In this document: positions 1-8,865 of the stretch, piece after piece
How the letters are laid out: every line of letters begins with the position of its first letter
How positions within the stretch are numbered: the first letter of the stretch is position 1
Assembly: GCF_037963145.1 (NCBI RefSeq)
Contig: NZ_CP150144.1
Span: 4,216,001 to 4,280,000 of the forward strand
From: Oceanobacillus sp. FSL K6-2867
GTDB taxonomy: Bacteria > Bacillota > Bacilli > Bacillales > Amphibacillaceae
Direction: 5' to 3'
Length of the DNA stretch: 64,000 nucleotides
Program-made: the position numbers and the translations under genes
The notes under the pieces: model-generated
What the model was told of the DNA's origin: nothing
Seen by the model: the letters and a program-made list of their open reading frames with translations, nothing else
The model's database searches: none

Positions 1-41
1 AATACATATAGCTTTTTGTCTATAATTATTTGTTTGTCTAC

Positions 42-74
42 AAATCCGGCTCATAGGAGGAGCTGGATTTTTTT
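42..74 (+). terminator. Intrinsic terminator ahead of the DUF4430 gene
   Basis: An 11-bp stem (42-52 with 60-70, one G-T pair) is followed by a T run to 74. It either ends an upstream gene outside the window or is the terminator of a leader or riboswitch controlling the next two genes, since the start codon is only about 40 bases downstream. The upstream sequence needed to decide is not in the window. Confidence 0.7.
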
Positions 75-115
75 AGTTCATAAACATTTCCAGTTACAAA
101 TAAAATGGAGGAGGA

Positions 116-550
116 ATGAAATTGAAAAAATGGATTTTCCAGTTTACGGTCACTCTCATGACAATTGGATTGCTGTTTGGTTGTTCATCAGACGACAATA
201 CAAACCAAAACACGTCAGTAAGCACAAATAATTCATCACAGTCTGAAGAAGTTGCAGAAGATTCGGTACGTATTACTGTTTCTATCAATGAAGGGGAAGA
301 ATATGTAGCTGAAGAAGAGATCGAGATTGAACAAGGCGATATTCTGATGGATGTCATGGAAGAGAATTTCTACATCGAAACTGAGCATGACGGTCAGTTT
401 ATTACAAGTATAGAACGGGTTGCAGCTAGTGATGAAGAGAAAACTGCATGGATGTTCTTCGTAAACGATGAAATGGCAACAGTTGGTGCTGGTGAATATG
501 AGTTATCTCCTGGAGATGTTGTTGTTTTTGATTTACAATCCTGGGAATAA
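116..550 (+). CDS. DUF4430 domain lipoprotein
   Basis: A 144-residue secreted lipoprotein. The N-terminus is a basic, hydrophobic signal ending in a lipobox with the anchor cysteine at residue 23 (LLFGCSS). A Ser/Asn/Glu linker follows, then from about residue 50 a DUF4430 domain, the fold shared with the transcobalamin C-terminal domain. A strong ribosome binding site (GGAGGAGG, 107-114) supports the ATG. The stop is 4 bases before an ECF-transporter S-component gene, so the two are cotranscribed. Domain and partner suggest an extracellular ligand-capturing protein, with a corrinoid the best guess; the ligand is inference. Confidence 0.8.
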   Translation: MKLKKWIFQFTVTLMTIGLLFGCSSDDNTNQNTSVSTNNSSQSEEVAEDSVRITVSINEGEEYVAEEEIEIEQGDILMDVMEENFYIETEHDGQFITSIERVAASDEEKTAWMFFVNDEMATVGAGEYELSPGDVVVFDLQSWE

Positions 551-554
551 CTAA

Positions 555-1070
555 ATGAGCACATATAGACTTACAATTCTTGCACTACTAGCGGCTTTGG
601 CTGTTGGCGGAAGATATATCTTTCAATTTATTCCGAACGTACAGCCTGTCACAGCGTTAATTATTATTTGTGGTATTATACTTGGTCCAATGTCCGCTCT
701 ATTATTAGCAATTTTAACTACATTTCTTTCAAATATGCTCTTGGGTATGGGCTTATGGACAATTTGGCAAACCGTCTCCTGGGGAATAATTGGGTTAATA
801 AGTGGACTATTAAGTAAAATGCTAAAACGTGTACCATTTGTTATTATTGTCCTTTTTGCAATATTTAGTGGATATTTTTATGGCTTCATTATATCGTTAA
901 CCACATACCAGGTTACAGGTAAGTTTTGGCCATATTATATTGCGGGACTTCCTTTTGACACAAGTCATGCAATTGGCAACGCAATTTTTATAGTGCTTCT
1001 GTATCCGATTATCTCCTTTTTATTTAAAGAATATGCATATAATAGGTTTGACATAAAAAATACCGACTGA
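555..1070 (+). CDS. ECF transporter substrate-binding (S) component
   Basis: A 171-residue membrane protein with five or six hydrophobic segments and the short, Ala/Gly-rich first helix (ALLAALAVGGRYIF) typical of S components of energy-coupling-factor importers. It would use the shared EcfA/A'/T module encoded elsewhere. It follows the DUF4430 lipoprotein by 4 bases. The pair resembles a lipoprotein plus S-component vitamin-uptake module, possibly for cobalamin or a precursor; the sequence alone does not fix the substrate. Its last codons form part of the terminator that follows. Confidence 0.8.
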   Translation: MSTYRLTILALLAALAVGGRYIFQFIPNVQPVTALIIICGIILGPMSALLLAILTTFLSNMLLGMGLWTIWQTVSWGIIGLISGLLSKMLKRVPFVIIVLFAIFSGYFYGFIISLTTYQVTGKFWPYYIAGLPFDTSHAIGNAIFIVLLYPIISFLFKEYAYNRFDIKNTD

Positions 1071-1088
1071 TTTCAGTTGGTATTTTTT
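1056..1088 (+). terminator. Terminator after the ECF S-component gene
   Basis: AAATACCGACTGA (1058-1070) pairs with 1073-1085 with one G-T pair, followed by a T run. The stem begins inside the last codons of the S-component gene. Confidence 0.8.
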
Positions 1089-1111
1089 CTTCATATCCAT
1101 TATAGTTTAGT

Positions 1112-1137
1112 TGAAACCTTTTTAGATTTATAACGAC
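1112..1137 (+). promoter_or_regulatory. ECF-type (sigma-X-like) promoter of sigX-rsiX
   Basis: TGAAAC (1112-1117), 16 bases, then CGAC (1134-1137). This matches the TGWAAC...CGAC pattern of sigma-X-dependent promoters in Bacillus and lies 26 bases before the sigX start. It suggests autoregulation. Confidence 0.6.
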
Positions 1138-1162
1138 TATATAATTGAACGGGAGGGTCTTT

Positions 1163-1705
1163 ATGAAGGCCGTTTTCGATAAATTTTATGATACCTACCA
1201 TCAAGACCTTTTCCAATACATTTTCTATATGGTGAAAGACAGAGAGACGACAGAAGACTTGGTTCAAGAGGTTTATATAAAAGTGTTAAAATCATATGAT
1301 AATTTCAAGGGTGAAAGCAGTGAGAAAACATGGCTTTTTTCAATTGCACGACACGTTACGTATGATTATTTCCGTTCATTAAAAAGGAAAAGAGATCGAA
1401 TATATGAGTTCTTTAATTGGAATGATAAGGGTTGTTTAATACCTGATTTAAGCAAGCTTCCAGAAGAAGTCGCCGAAGAAAACGATCAAATCAAACAAGT
1501 GTATACATACTTAAACCATTGTACACTGGACCAAAGGAATGTAATAATACTTCGTTATTTGCAATCCTTTTCCATACAAGAAACTGCTGAAATACTTAAT
1601 TTTACCGTTAGTAAGGTGAAAACGACTCAGCATCGTGCATTAAAGGCATTAAAAAAAGCGATGGTTGAAGGCAACAAGAAAGGAGGAGATGCTAGTGAGA
1701 ACTAA
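1163..1705 (+). CDS. sigX: RNA polymerase ECF sigma factor SigX
   Basis: A 180-residue ECF sigma factor. Region 2 contains YDTYHQDLFQYIFYMVKD and EDLVQEVYIKVLKSY, nearly as in B. subtilis SigX; region 4 near residues 120-170 has the helix-turn-helix (SFSIQETAEILNFTVSKVKT). SigX controls cell-envelope charge genes and responds to cationic peptides in Bacillus. The ATG at 1163 is preferred over the TTG at 1145 because GGGAGG lies 6 bases upstream and the family begins at this point. The 3' end overlaps rsiX by 11 bases, indicating translational coupling with its anti-sigma factor. Confidence 0.92.
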   Translation: MKAVFDKFYDTYHQDLFQYIFYMVKDRETTEDLVQEVYIKVLKSYDNFKGESSEKTWLFSIARHVTYDYFRSLKRKRDRIYEFFNWNDKGCLIPDLSKLPEEVAEENDQIKQVYTYLNHCTLDQRNVIILRYLQSFSIQETAEILNFTVSKVKTTQHRALKALKKAMVEGNKKGGDASEN

Positions 1706-2888
1706 TAAGGAACTTGAGAAAATAATCGCTGACATAAAACAGCTTCCTGTAATCAAGGATAAAACAGATAAATCGGAATTATACACTCGCATCTCTTCGG
1801 AAATGAAAGATAGTCAGAAAGTGAAACCAAAAAGGAAAAGACAGATAAAAGCAGTTCCTGTTTTAGCAACCGTGTTGGTAACTGTACTTTTAGCAATAAT
1901 TCCATTTATACTCTATAACACCTCCAATCAACAGGCAGACAATGCCATTAATCATAACGCAGCTGATACGTATAGTACGGAAGAGTCGGGAAAGATGGAG
2001 AGCAATGATGAGCAAGAAGCCAATTCTGGAGATATAGCTGACGATAACCAGGAAGAATCTTTAGACGAATCCACTGAGATTCGGATGGCGATGGATCAAA
2101 CCCCAGCTCAAAGCCATGTTATTTCTGCTGATGAGGGTGGAACACTTATATATGGTGCCGTCGCAGATGCGAATAATCAATACATTATACCGGTTACTTT
2201 TGTTGCAGAGGGGTCTGTAGATGTTGCTGCATACTATAACCAATTGGCAGCACTTATTCAAGAAGATACGTGGAATACGGCTGGCTATTTACTTGAAGGA
2301 GCTTCATTTGAACTAAATAGGGAAGATAGAGAGGTGTTTATTGAGCTTGGAGATGAATTTTCAATTGGAGAAGGTTCAGCAAATGCATATGTGTTTGAAC
2401 AGATGCTTGAAATGATGTTTACACCACTAGGTATTGAAAAAGCCATTTTTAAAGGTGGGGTTGACTTAGGACCAATAGGGTTTGTAGAAGAAATGAATTT
2501 GCATCCAGATAAGGTGGTCTACAAACTTTACAATAAGGAATTTTTGATTGCAGTGCCAGCTTCAAATGACCTATCAATTGAAGAGGCAATTAGTGAAATG
2601 AGTCAAAATGATCCTGATTTTAATATTAAGCAAACTATTCCAAACGAAATCCAATTGGAAGTTCAATCTAGTGGCAATCTTTTAGAGCTGACATTCGTTG
2701 ATGAGCAAGTATTCACTGATAAACAGGATGTTTTAACAATGGTAGAAGCCATATTAATGACTGCAAAAAGCTATGGATTTGAAAAAGTACAATTTCAGAA
2801 TTCACCATTGCAGCAAGTTAGTAAATATAATTTTTCCGATCCTATAAGGGTTCCTAAGGCAGCCAATCCTGTTGATTTAAGGCGATAA
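1695..2888 (+). CDS. rsiX: Anti-sigma-X factor RsiX
   Basis: About 397 residues from the GTG at 1695, which follows AGGAGG at 1681-1686 and overlaps the sigX stop. It has a short cytoplasmic N-terminus, one membrane span (residues about 55-75, VPVLATVLVTVLLAIIPF), an acidic Ser/Asn/Glu linker, then a long extracytoplasmic region whose repeated alpha/beta pattern resembles GerM-like domains. It would hold SigX at the membrane. Assignment rests mainly on overlap with sigX and topology; the outer domain is weakly conserved. Confidence 0.85.
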   Translation: MRTNKELEKIIADIKQLPVIKDKTDKSELYTRISSEMKDSQKVKPKRKRQIKAVPVLATVLVTVLLAIIPFILYNTSNQQADNAINHNAADTYSTEESGKMESNDEQEANSGDIADDNQEESLDESTEIRMAMDQTPAQSHVISADEGGTLIYGAVADANNQYIIPVTFVAEGSVDVAAYYNQLAALIQEDTWNTAGYLLEGASFELNREDREVFIELGDEFSIGEGSANAYVFEQMLEMMFTPLGIEKAIFKGGVDLGPIGFVEEMNLHPDKVVYKLYNKEFLIAVPASNDLSIEEAISEMSQNDPDFNIKQTIPNEIQLEVQSSGNLLELTFVDEQVFTDKQDVLTMVEAILMTAKSYGFEKVQFQNSPLQQVSKYNFSDPIRVPKAANPVDLRR

Positions 2889-2903
2889 ATAAACGATAAA
2901 ATT

Positions 2904-2945
2904 AAAAAAGTGTTTTTGAAAATATATTTTTCAAAAACACTTTTT
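2904..2945. terminator. Bidirectional terminator between rsiX and fer
   Basis: A near-perfect 18-bp stem (AAAAAGTGTTTTTGAAAA with its complement) is flanked by A and T runs on both sides. It can end rsiX on + and fer on -, which converge here. Confidence 0.85.
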
Positions 2946-3005
2946 CCATGTATACTAGTATCAACAAGTGACCAATCCAGAAGCATTGCTAGGATAATCT
3001 TAAAC

Positions 3006-3322
<317 letters not shown>

Positions 3323-3363
3323 TAGTCTAGCTGTATGCATTTTAAAAAAGGGAGTTGTCTTTC

Positions 3364-4440
3364 TTGTTTTTTGAGAGTATTTTATTACAATGTTTTTCCC
3401 AGCTTAATGGTGAAAGATCTGCATCAAGCGTATTTCATTTATTAAATGGAAATAAATCGATTCAAACTATTCAAGATGCACATAGCTATCAACTAGATCC
3501 GTTTTACGGTATTTATCGACATTTAAAGAGGAACTTATTCAATCAAAAAGTGTCTTCCTTGTTGGAAGAAGGATATTTATATGAGTTGGAAGGTGAAACG
3601 AAGACTTTACGAATAACAGAAAAGGCATTACAATTTCTGGATGAGACCAAGCAGCAATATCCATTCGAGTATTTTAAGGGAATGCGATACAAAGAAACAG
3701 CAGATATGTTTCAATTACGATTACTGTTGCTTATCCAAACATTAACCAATACAAAAATGAAGTTTTATCATTTTATTCCGATAACTGATCAGCCATCCGT
3801 TGAAAAATGGGTTAAACAAATTTACAGGAAATTAAAAACAAATGAGACGCATGCTCTGCAGGCGATTTATCAAGAGCTGCATCAGTTGTTAGATGTATTC
3901 CCAAATAGCTATGCCGATTTATTTGTTGATCGTTTAACAGGCTATAAAGCATACGGTAAAAGTTCGAGCCAACTAGCGGCATTATATAAACTCCCGATTA
4001 TGGATGTGCAACTTTTACTGACGGGCATTATCCATAAGATAATTCAAACAATCGAAAATGAACGAGAGAAATATCCTGTTTTTTCTTTTTTATTAGGTGG
4101 CTTAACAGAGGAAATTCCAATTACGAAGTCGGCTAATCAAACTTATTATTTGTTGCAAAAGAAGTATACGCTCGATCAAATAGCACTTATGAGAAATTTG
4201 AAAATCAATACAATCCATGATCATATTGTAGAAATTGCTTTATATGACCCTTTATTTACTTTAGATCATTACATAACAAAAGAGAGGCAGCAACAAATTA
4301 TCGACGCAATCAATCAGAAACAAACGTTTAAATTGAAAGATATTAAGAAGACTGTACAGGATGACATTAGCTACTTTGAGATACGACTTGTTTTGGCGGC
4401 AAAAAAGAACAGAAATACAGAATCAAGCAGATTCTATTGA
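3364..4440 (+). CDS. ypbB: YpbB-like helix-turn-helix protein
   Basis: About 358 residues from TTG 3364, 9 bases after GGGAG (3350-3354); a TTG at 3355 is too close to that site. The N-terminus (ESILLQCFSQLNGERSASSVFHLLNG) and overall length match B. subtilis YpbB, which carries a C-terminal helix-turn-helix region (here SANQTYYLLQKKYTLDQIALMRNL, residues about 255-280). It always precedes the recS helicase gene in Bacilli, here with 14 bases between them. A partner or accessory role for RecS is suggested by gene neighbourhood only. Confidence 0.85.
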   Translation: MFFESILLQCFSQLNGERSASSVFHLLNGNKSIQTIQDAHSYQLDPFYGIYRHLKRNLFNQKVSSLLEEGYLYELEGETKTLRITEKALQFLDETKQQYPFEYFKGMRYKETADMFQLRLLLLIQTLTNTKMKFYHFIPITDQPSVEKWVKQIYRKLKTNETHALQAIYQELHQLLDVFPNSYADLFVDRLTGYKAYGKSSSQLAALYKLPIMDVQLLLTGIIHKIIQTIENEREKYPVFSFLLGGLTEEIPITKSANQTYYLLQKKYTLDQIALMRNLKINTIHDHIVEIALYDPLFTLDHYITKERQQQIIDAINQKQTFKLKDIKKTVQDDISYFEIRLVLAAKKNRNTESSRFY

Positions 4441-4454
4441 AATAGGGTGATAAG

Positions 4455-6005
4455 ATGCAACAATACATGCTTGGCCTAGAGGAAGCACTCCAAACGTATT
4501 TCCATTATGGTACATTCCGAATTGGCCAAAAGGAAATTATCCAGGATGTACTAGCAGGCCATGATGTGCTCGGGATTTTGCCCACAGGATCTGGTAAGTC
4601 AATCTGTTACCAATTGCCAGCCAGAATCCAAGATGGTTTAACAATAGTCGTTTCTCCCTTAATCTCTTTAATGATTGATCAGGTAAAACAGCTGAAGGCG
4701 GCTAACTTTAAGGAAGTTGTTGCCCTTAATAGCTTTATGACTCCTGGAGAAAGAAGAAATGTCTATCAAAACCTTGCCAGTTATAAATTGATCTATGTGT
4801 CTCCTGAGCTATTACAACAGCGAGAACTTATAAAAAAACTGAAGCAAGTATGTGTGCGCTTGTTTGTGATCGATGAAGCACATTGTATTTCCCAGTGGGG
4901 GCATGAATTCAGGCCGGATTATTTAAAACTTGCCGCAACGATTAAAGAGCTGAATAACCCTACTGTGCTTGCGTTAAGTGCTACAGCAACACCAGAAGTT
5001 CAAGCTGATATTATGAAGGTGCTGTGTAAACCGGAAATGATAAAGCGAATTTATCCAATGGACAGAGAAAATATAGCATTTATTCTGGAAGAGGTCGCAA
5101 ATGACGAAGAAAAGATTGACAGACTTATATCCATGTTTAATACGTATCACGTTCCATCTTTGATTTATTTTACTAGTCGTGCAGCGGCGGAAAGCACTGC
5201 AAGTATTCTATCGCAGCGACTTGCAAATCGGGAGGTTGCTTTTTATCATGGTGGCATGGATCAGGTAGATCGTGTCAGTATTCAACAGCAGTTTATGAAT
5301 GATCAATTGGACATTATATGCTGTACGAGTGCATTTGGAATGGGGATTAATAAGAGTAATATTCGTTTAATTATTCACTTCCATATCCCATTACAGCTTG
5401 AAGCTTATATTCAAGAGGTTGGTAGAGCTGGGAGAGATGGTAAATCCAGTGTAGGTGTATTGCTATTTTCTCGTAGAGATGCTATCATTCCAAATCATAT
5501 AATACAACATGAACTGCCGGATGAAAATGATTTGCAAAATGTGTTCCATTACTTATATTCAATCAGCCAAACCTCAGGGAAGATTCCGATAGATCAACAA
5601 ATCGAAGAACAATTACAGTTAAATGAAATTCATTGGAAATTTTTTAAGTATCAGTTAGAAAAACATGGTATGATAAACAATAATTATATTATCTATCAAG
5701 AAAATAATTGGAAGTCAGCCTATCATTCGATTGAGCAAGTGATTAGAATGAGGATGCAGTATAAAGAAGAAAAACTTCAAGAGGTACTAAGCTGGGTACA
5801 AAGTAAAGACTGCCTGCGAAGGGATCTCTATAAATCTTTTCAGGAAACCTATCCAAAATCGATGTATCAATGCTGCAGTAATTGTGGATTTTCATGGGCT
5901 GAATGGGAACCAGAAAACACAAACAGTACAAAAATAAAACATGCAGACTGGAGAAGACGTCTTAAAAATTTACTGTTAGTTGGAGAAGTTCATGAAACAA
6001 ACTGA
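4455..6005 (+). CDS. recS: RecQ-family ATP-dependent DNA helicase RecS
   Basis: A 516-residue 3'-5' SF2 helicase of the short RecQ type. Motifs in order: Q-motif region FRIGQKEII, Walker A GILPTGSGKS (about residue 40), DEAH box VIDEAHCISQWGHEFRPDY (about 140, the RecQ-typical aromatic-rich loop), ALSATATPE motif III, and QEVGRAGRDGK motif VI (about 315). The C-terminus has a clustered Cys patch (QCCSNCGF) that may bind zinc; no HRDC domain is seen. In B. subtilis RecS acts with RecJ and SSB at stalled forks. The end overlaps ypbD by 14 bases. Confidence 0.92.
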   Translation: MQQYMLGLEEALQTYFHYGTFRIGQKEIIQDVLAGHDVLGILPTGSGKSICYQLPARIQDGLTIVVSPLISLMIDQVKQLKAANFKEVVALNSFMTPGERRNVYQNLASYKLIYVSPELLQQRELIKKLKQVCVRLFVIDEAHCISQWGHEFRPDYLKLAATIKELNNPTVLALSATATPEVQADIMKVLCKPEMIKRIYPMDRENIAFILEEVANDEEKIDRLISMFNTYHVPSLIYFTSRAAAESTASILSQRLANREVAFYHGGMDQVDRVSIQQQFMNDQLDIICCTSAFGMGINKSNIRLIIHFHIPLQLEAYIQEVGRAGRDGKSSVGVLLFSRRDAIIPNHIIQHELPDENDLQNVFHYLYSISQTSGKIPIDQQIEEQLQLNEIHWKFFKYQLEKHGMINNNYIIYQENNWKSAYHSIEQVIRMRMQYKEEKLQEVLSWVQSKDCLRRDLYKSFQETYPKSMYQCCSNCGFSWAEWEPENTNSTKIKHADWRRRLKNLLLVGEVHETN

Positions 6006-6558
6006 AATAATTAATCAACTATCAGATGCAGAGTTAAAGAAACAGCTTTTTCTATCACAAGGTATTTTTGTATTCGTTAGTATTATACTAAGCCTCTTTT
6101 TTTTCGAAAGTTTTTTTGATTGGTTACTTTACTTTAACTGGAATTTTCATGAAGTTTTGATATATGGAGCTGTTCCCGCTTTAGTTATTGTTGTAATTGA
6201 TATTATTCTAATTTGGACTGTTCCAAGAAAGTATTTAGATGATGGCGGTATAAATGAAAGAATATTTCAAAAACAATCGATTTCTTTTATATTTATAGTA
6301 GCACTAACCGTAGCTATCTCAGAAGAGTTATTATTTCGGGGAGTAATACAAACAGTATTTGGTTATTTTGTTGCTAGTACAATTTTTGCTCTTGTACATC
6401 TTCGTTATTTAAAAAAACCAGTTTTATTTATTTCGGTTGTTGGAATTAGCTTCTTAATGGGATATTTATTCGAGATCACTGGTAATTTACTTGTAACAAT
6501 TACTACCCATTTTATTGTAGATTTTTTATTAGGTTTAGTGATTCGCTTTATAAAGTGA
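5992..6558 (+). CDS. ypbD: CPBP-family intramembrane metalloprotease YpbD
   Basis: 188 residues with about six hydrophobic segments. The CAAX-protease/bacteriocin-processing signature is present: EELLFRG (about residue 110), ALVHLR (about 135) and a terminal THFIVDFLLG. The start ATG 5992 follows GGAGAA and lies inside the end of recS, so translation is coupled. Substrates are unknown. Its place between recS and ypbE matches B. subtilis ypbD. Confidence 0.88.
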   Translation: MKQTEIINQLSDAELKKQLFLSQGIFVFVSIILSLFFFESFFDWLLYFNWNFHEVLIYGAVPALVIVVIDIILIWTVPRKYLDDGGINERIFQKQSISFIFIVALTVAISEELLFRGVIQTVFGYFVASTIFALVHLRYLKKPVLFISVVGISFLMGYLFEITGNLLVTITTHFIVDFLLGLVIRFIK

Positions 6559-6569
6559 GGTGCTTTACA

Positions 6570-6890
6570 TTGAATGTAAAATCAGAAGAACCAAAGGATC
6601 AAGCAGATGAACTACGTAGTTTATTTCAAGAAATTGAAAAAGAACGGTCCACTGAGGAACAATTGGAAAATAAAAATTCTGTGCAGGAAAGTGAAGCAAA
6701 GCGAGACATCGATATTTTAAATCTCCCGCCAAGGAAGGAAATCCATTCAAAGGATAATCGAACAAGTCTTAAATTAAGCGGTCCGCTTATTCGATTGTTG
6801 ATAGTGATTTTCGTTTTAATTCTTGGACTGGCTAGTGCATACTACATATGGGGGAATGAACTTTGGTTACTAATAGAGGGACTGTCCTAA
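6570..6890 (+). CDS. YpbE-like single-span membrane protein lacking LysM
   Basis: About 106 residues from TTG 6570, after GAGGTG. It has a charged, Glu/Lys-rich cytoplasmic part, the motif DILNLPPRKEIH, then one membrane span (GPLIRLLIVIFVLILGLASAYYI) and about 10 outer residues. The position after ypbD and the LNLPPR-to-membrane layout resemble B. subtilis YpbE, but that protein carries an extracellular LysM domain, absent here. Either the family is short in this lineage or the gene has lost its 3' part; see the following gap. Confidence 0.6.
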   Translation: MNVKSEEPKDQADELRSLFQEIEKERSTEEQLENKNSVQESEAKRDIDILNLPPRKEIHSKDNRTSLKLSGPLIRLLIVIFVLILGLASAYYIWGNELWLLIEGLS

Positions 6891-7193
6891 CATCGAATGA
6901 TTAAAGCTTGTGTATACAAGGCACGTCATCTCCCTTAGAGTTCGCGGAAAAAGTTATCATCTTGCAAAAATCGAATCATACTATAAGTAAAAGTAATGTT
7001 AACAAGAATAGTACTAGAACATTAGAACTTTTTCGTCAAAAGTATGTTCTTTTAAATAGATTTAAGAATTTGTGCTGTGCTGTTCAACAAATGGTGAAGT
7101 TGCATATAATATATGAAGTGTTTTCCATTATAATTCGTTGTTATAATGAAATTAGAAAACCAATTAAAAGCGCCTAAATGAGGGGGATGCAGT
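6891..7193 (+). other. Gap after ypbE; weak 89-codon frame
   Basis: A 303-base gap. A frame from TTG 6908 to 7177 would give 89 residues, but there is no ribosome binding site, no recognisable domain and unusual composition (many Ile, Asn, Lys, Cys). No LysM-like sequence was found on reading the + strand frames. It may be decayed 3' sequence of ypbE or simple spacer. AGGGGG near 7181 serves mecB. Confidence 0.35.
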
Positions 7194-7772
7194 ATGCGTA
7201 TTGAACGTTTATCAAATGACCAATTTACGATTTTTTTAACGTTTGATGATTTGATTGAGCGAGGTTTTACTAAAGATGACCTCTGGCATGATGCATCGAG
7301 CGTCCGCAGCCTTTTCAGTGATATGATGTATGAAGCAAGTTCAGAATTAGGTATTGAACTCGAAGGGATATTACTCGTACAGGTTCATCTAATGCAGGCA
7401 CAGGGAATGCATATATTTGTCACACAACAAGAGGAAGATATGTATTGGGATGATGATTTCATAGAAATGAAAGTTACACTTGACGAAAGCAAGGAACTAA
7501 TTTTTTCTTTTGAGGAATTTGAATCGGTTATCCAGGTTGCATCCTACTTATCACCATTAAGGATTGTAGGTGGTAAAGTATACCATATGGATGAACGTTA
7601 TTATATGATTTTAGATGAAGATGACTTATCCGAAGTAAATAAAGAGGATATTATAGGGATTATGTCGGAGTATTCAAACCCAAGTATTGTGACATCCTAT
7701 CGGTTGCATGAATATGGCAAAATTATTTTCGATTCACAAGCAATCAAAAAAATCATCAAGATATTTTATTAA
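7194..7772 (+). CDS. mecB: Adaptor protein MecB (YpbH), MecA family
   Basis: 192 residues starting MRIERLSNDQFTIFLTFDDL, the N-terminal signature of MecA/YpbH adaptors, with an acidic middle and the C-terminal ClpC-binding domain. MecA-type adaptors load substrates such as ComK onto ClpCP. The genomic place next to ypbB-recS-ypbD-ypbE indicates the paralogue YpbH/MecB rather than MecA, which is usually elsewhere. Shorter than MecA (about 218), as YpbH is. A good SD lies 8 bases before the ATG. Confidence 0.85.
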   Translation: MRIERLSNDQFTIFLTFDDLIERGFTKDDLWHDASSVRSLFSDMMYEASSELGIELEGILLVQVHLMQAQGMHIFVTQQEEDMYWDDDFIEMKVTLDESKELIFSFEEFESVIQVASYLSPLRIVGGKVYHMDERYYMILDEDDLSEVNKEDIIGIMSEYSNPSIVTSYRLHEYGKIIFDSQAIKKIIKIFY

Positions 7773-7818
7773 CACAGCAATGTAGAGTAATATTGGATGT
7801 CAAGGGGAGTGCAGAAAA

Positions 7819-8748
7819 ATGAAGATAGCAGTATTATATGGCGGTATTTCAGGGGAGCGCGAAGTTTCGCTCTCATCAGGAAAAGGAATTATAGCAGCCT
7901 TAGAAAAAAACGGACATAAAGTTATTGGCATTGATTTTAATCCGAATCAATTACAGGAGATTATTGAATTAGATGTAGATTTAGTGTTTATTGGACTCCA
8001 TGGGAAATATGGGGAAGACGGAAGAATTCAAGGATTATTGGATATGCTTGATATACCTTACGTTGGGTCAGGTGTTCTTGCTTCTGCCTTAGCGATGGAT
8101 AAAGCAAAGGCGAAGCAAATTTTTAATATGAACTATATTCCACAAGCTAAAAGTGAAGTTTATAGGCTTTCTAATCCGGATCAAGTTGAACAAATTGCGA
8201 ACCAAATAAAAACAACCTTCACACCGCCATTTGTTATTAAACCAAATAAAGAAGGCTCCACCCTTGGGCTGACAATTGTTAGAGAAACTGATCAAATTAA
8301 GGAAGCAATTACGAACGCTCATGAAAGTGATGACACCATTTTAGTAGAGGAGTTCATTTCTGGCAGAGAACTGACCGTGGCCGTTATGGGTCCCGAGGGA
8401 AAAGAATTCGCTTTGCCAATCATCGAGATTATTCCGAAAAATGCTTTCTATGATTATGAATCAAAATATGCACCAGGTGGAAGTGAGCACATTGTTCCAG
8501 CAGCAATAGATGAAAAAATAGCGGATAAGATTAAAAAATACGCAGTTCTTGCTCATCAATCACTAGGCTGTGAAACATATTCAAGAGTCGATTTTATCTT
8601 AAATCAAGATAACGTTCCTATGATACTGGAAGTAAATACATTACCAGGTATGACACCAACCAGTTTGTTTCCCGATGCAGCGAAATCGATTGGCATCAAA
8701 TACCATGAAATGATTGAGAAATTTGTAGAACTAACGACGGGGCAATAA
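7819..8748 (+). CDS. ddl: D-alanine--D-alanine ligase
   Basis: A 309-residue cytoplasmic ATP-grasp ligase joining two D-Ala for peptidoglycan precursors. Visible signatures: YGGISGEREVSLSSG at the N-terminus, GLHGKYGEDGRIQGLL (residues about 57-72), KPNKEGSTLGLT (ATP-grasp), and EVNTLPGMTPTSLFP near the C-terminus. The length is of the short DdlB type, smaller than the B. subtilis enzyme (about 354). The location between mecB and gudB is not the usual murF-linked site, so this copy may be a second or relocated Ddl. Confidence 0.93.
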   Translation: MKIAVLYGGISGEREVSLSSGKGIIAALEKNGHKVIGIDFNPNQLQEIIELDVDLVFIGLHGKYGEDGRIQGLLDMLDIPYVGSGVLASALAMDKAKAKQIFNMNYIPQAKSEVYRLSNPDQVEQIANQIKTTFTPPFVIKPNKEGSTLGLTIVRETDQIKEAITNAHESDDTILVEEFISGRELTVAVMGPEGKEFALPIIEIIPKNAFYDYESKYAPGGSEHIVPAAIDEKIADKIKKYAVLAHQSLGCETYSRVDFILNQDNVPMILEVNTLPGMTPTSLFPDAAKSIGIKYHEMIEKFVELTTGQ

Positions 8749-8784
8749 TAGCTTAAACAATTTCAAAAATGGAACCTATTTTTA

Positions 8785-8812
8785 TTGCATATTTAAATTG
8801 AAAGTGTATACT
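8785..8812 (+). promoter_or_regulatory. Probable sigma-A promoter of gudB
   Basis: TTGCAT (8785-8790), 16 bases, TATACT (8807-8812), about 54 bases before the gudB start. Confidence 0.45.
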
Positions 8813-8865
8813 AAACTCTGAGTGGGCTATACAAAACTTTTATATATATTGTAGGAGGTAAGTTC

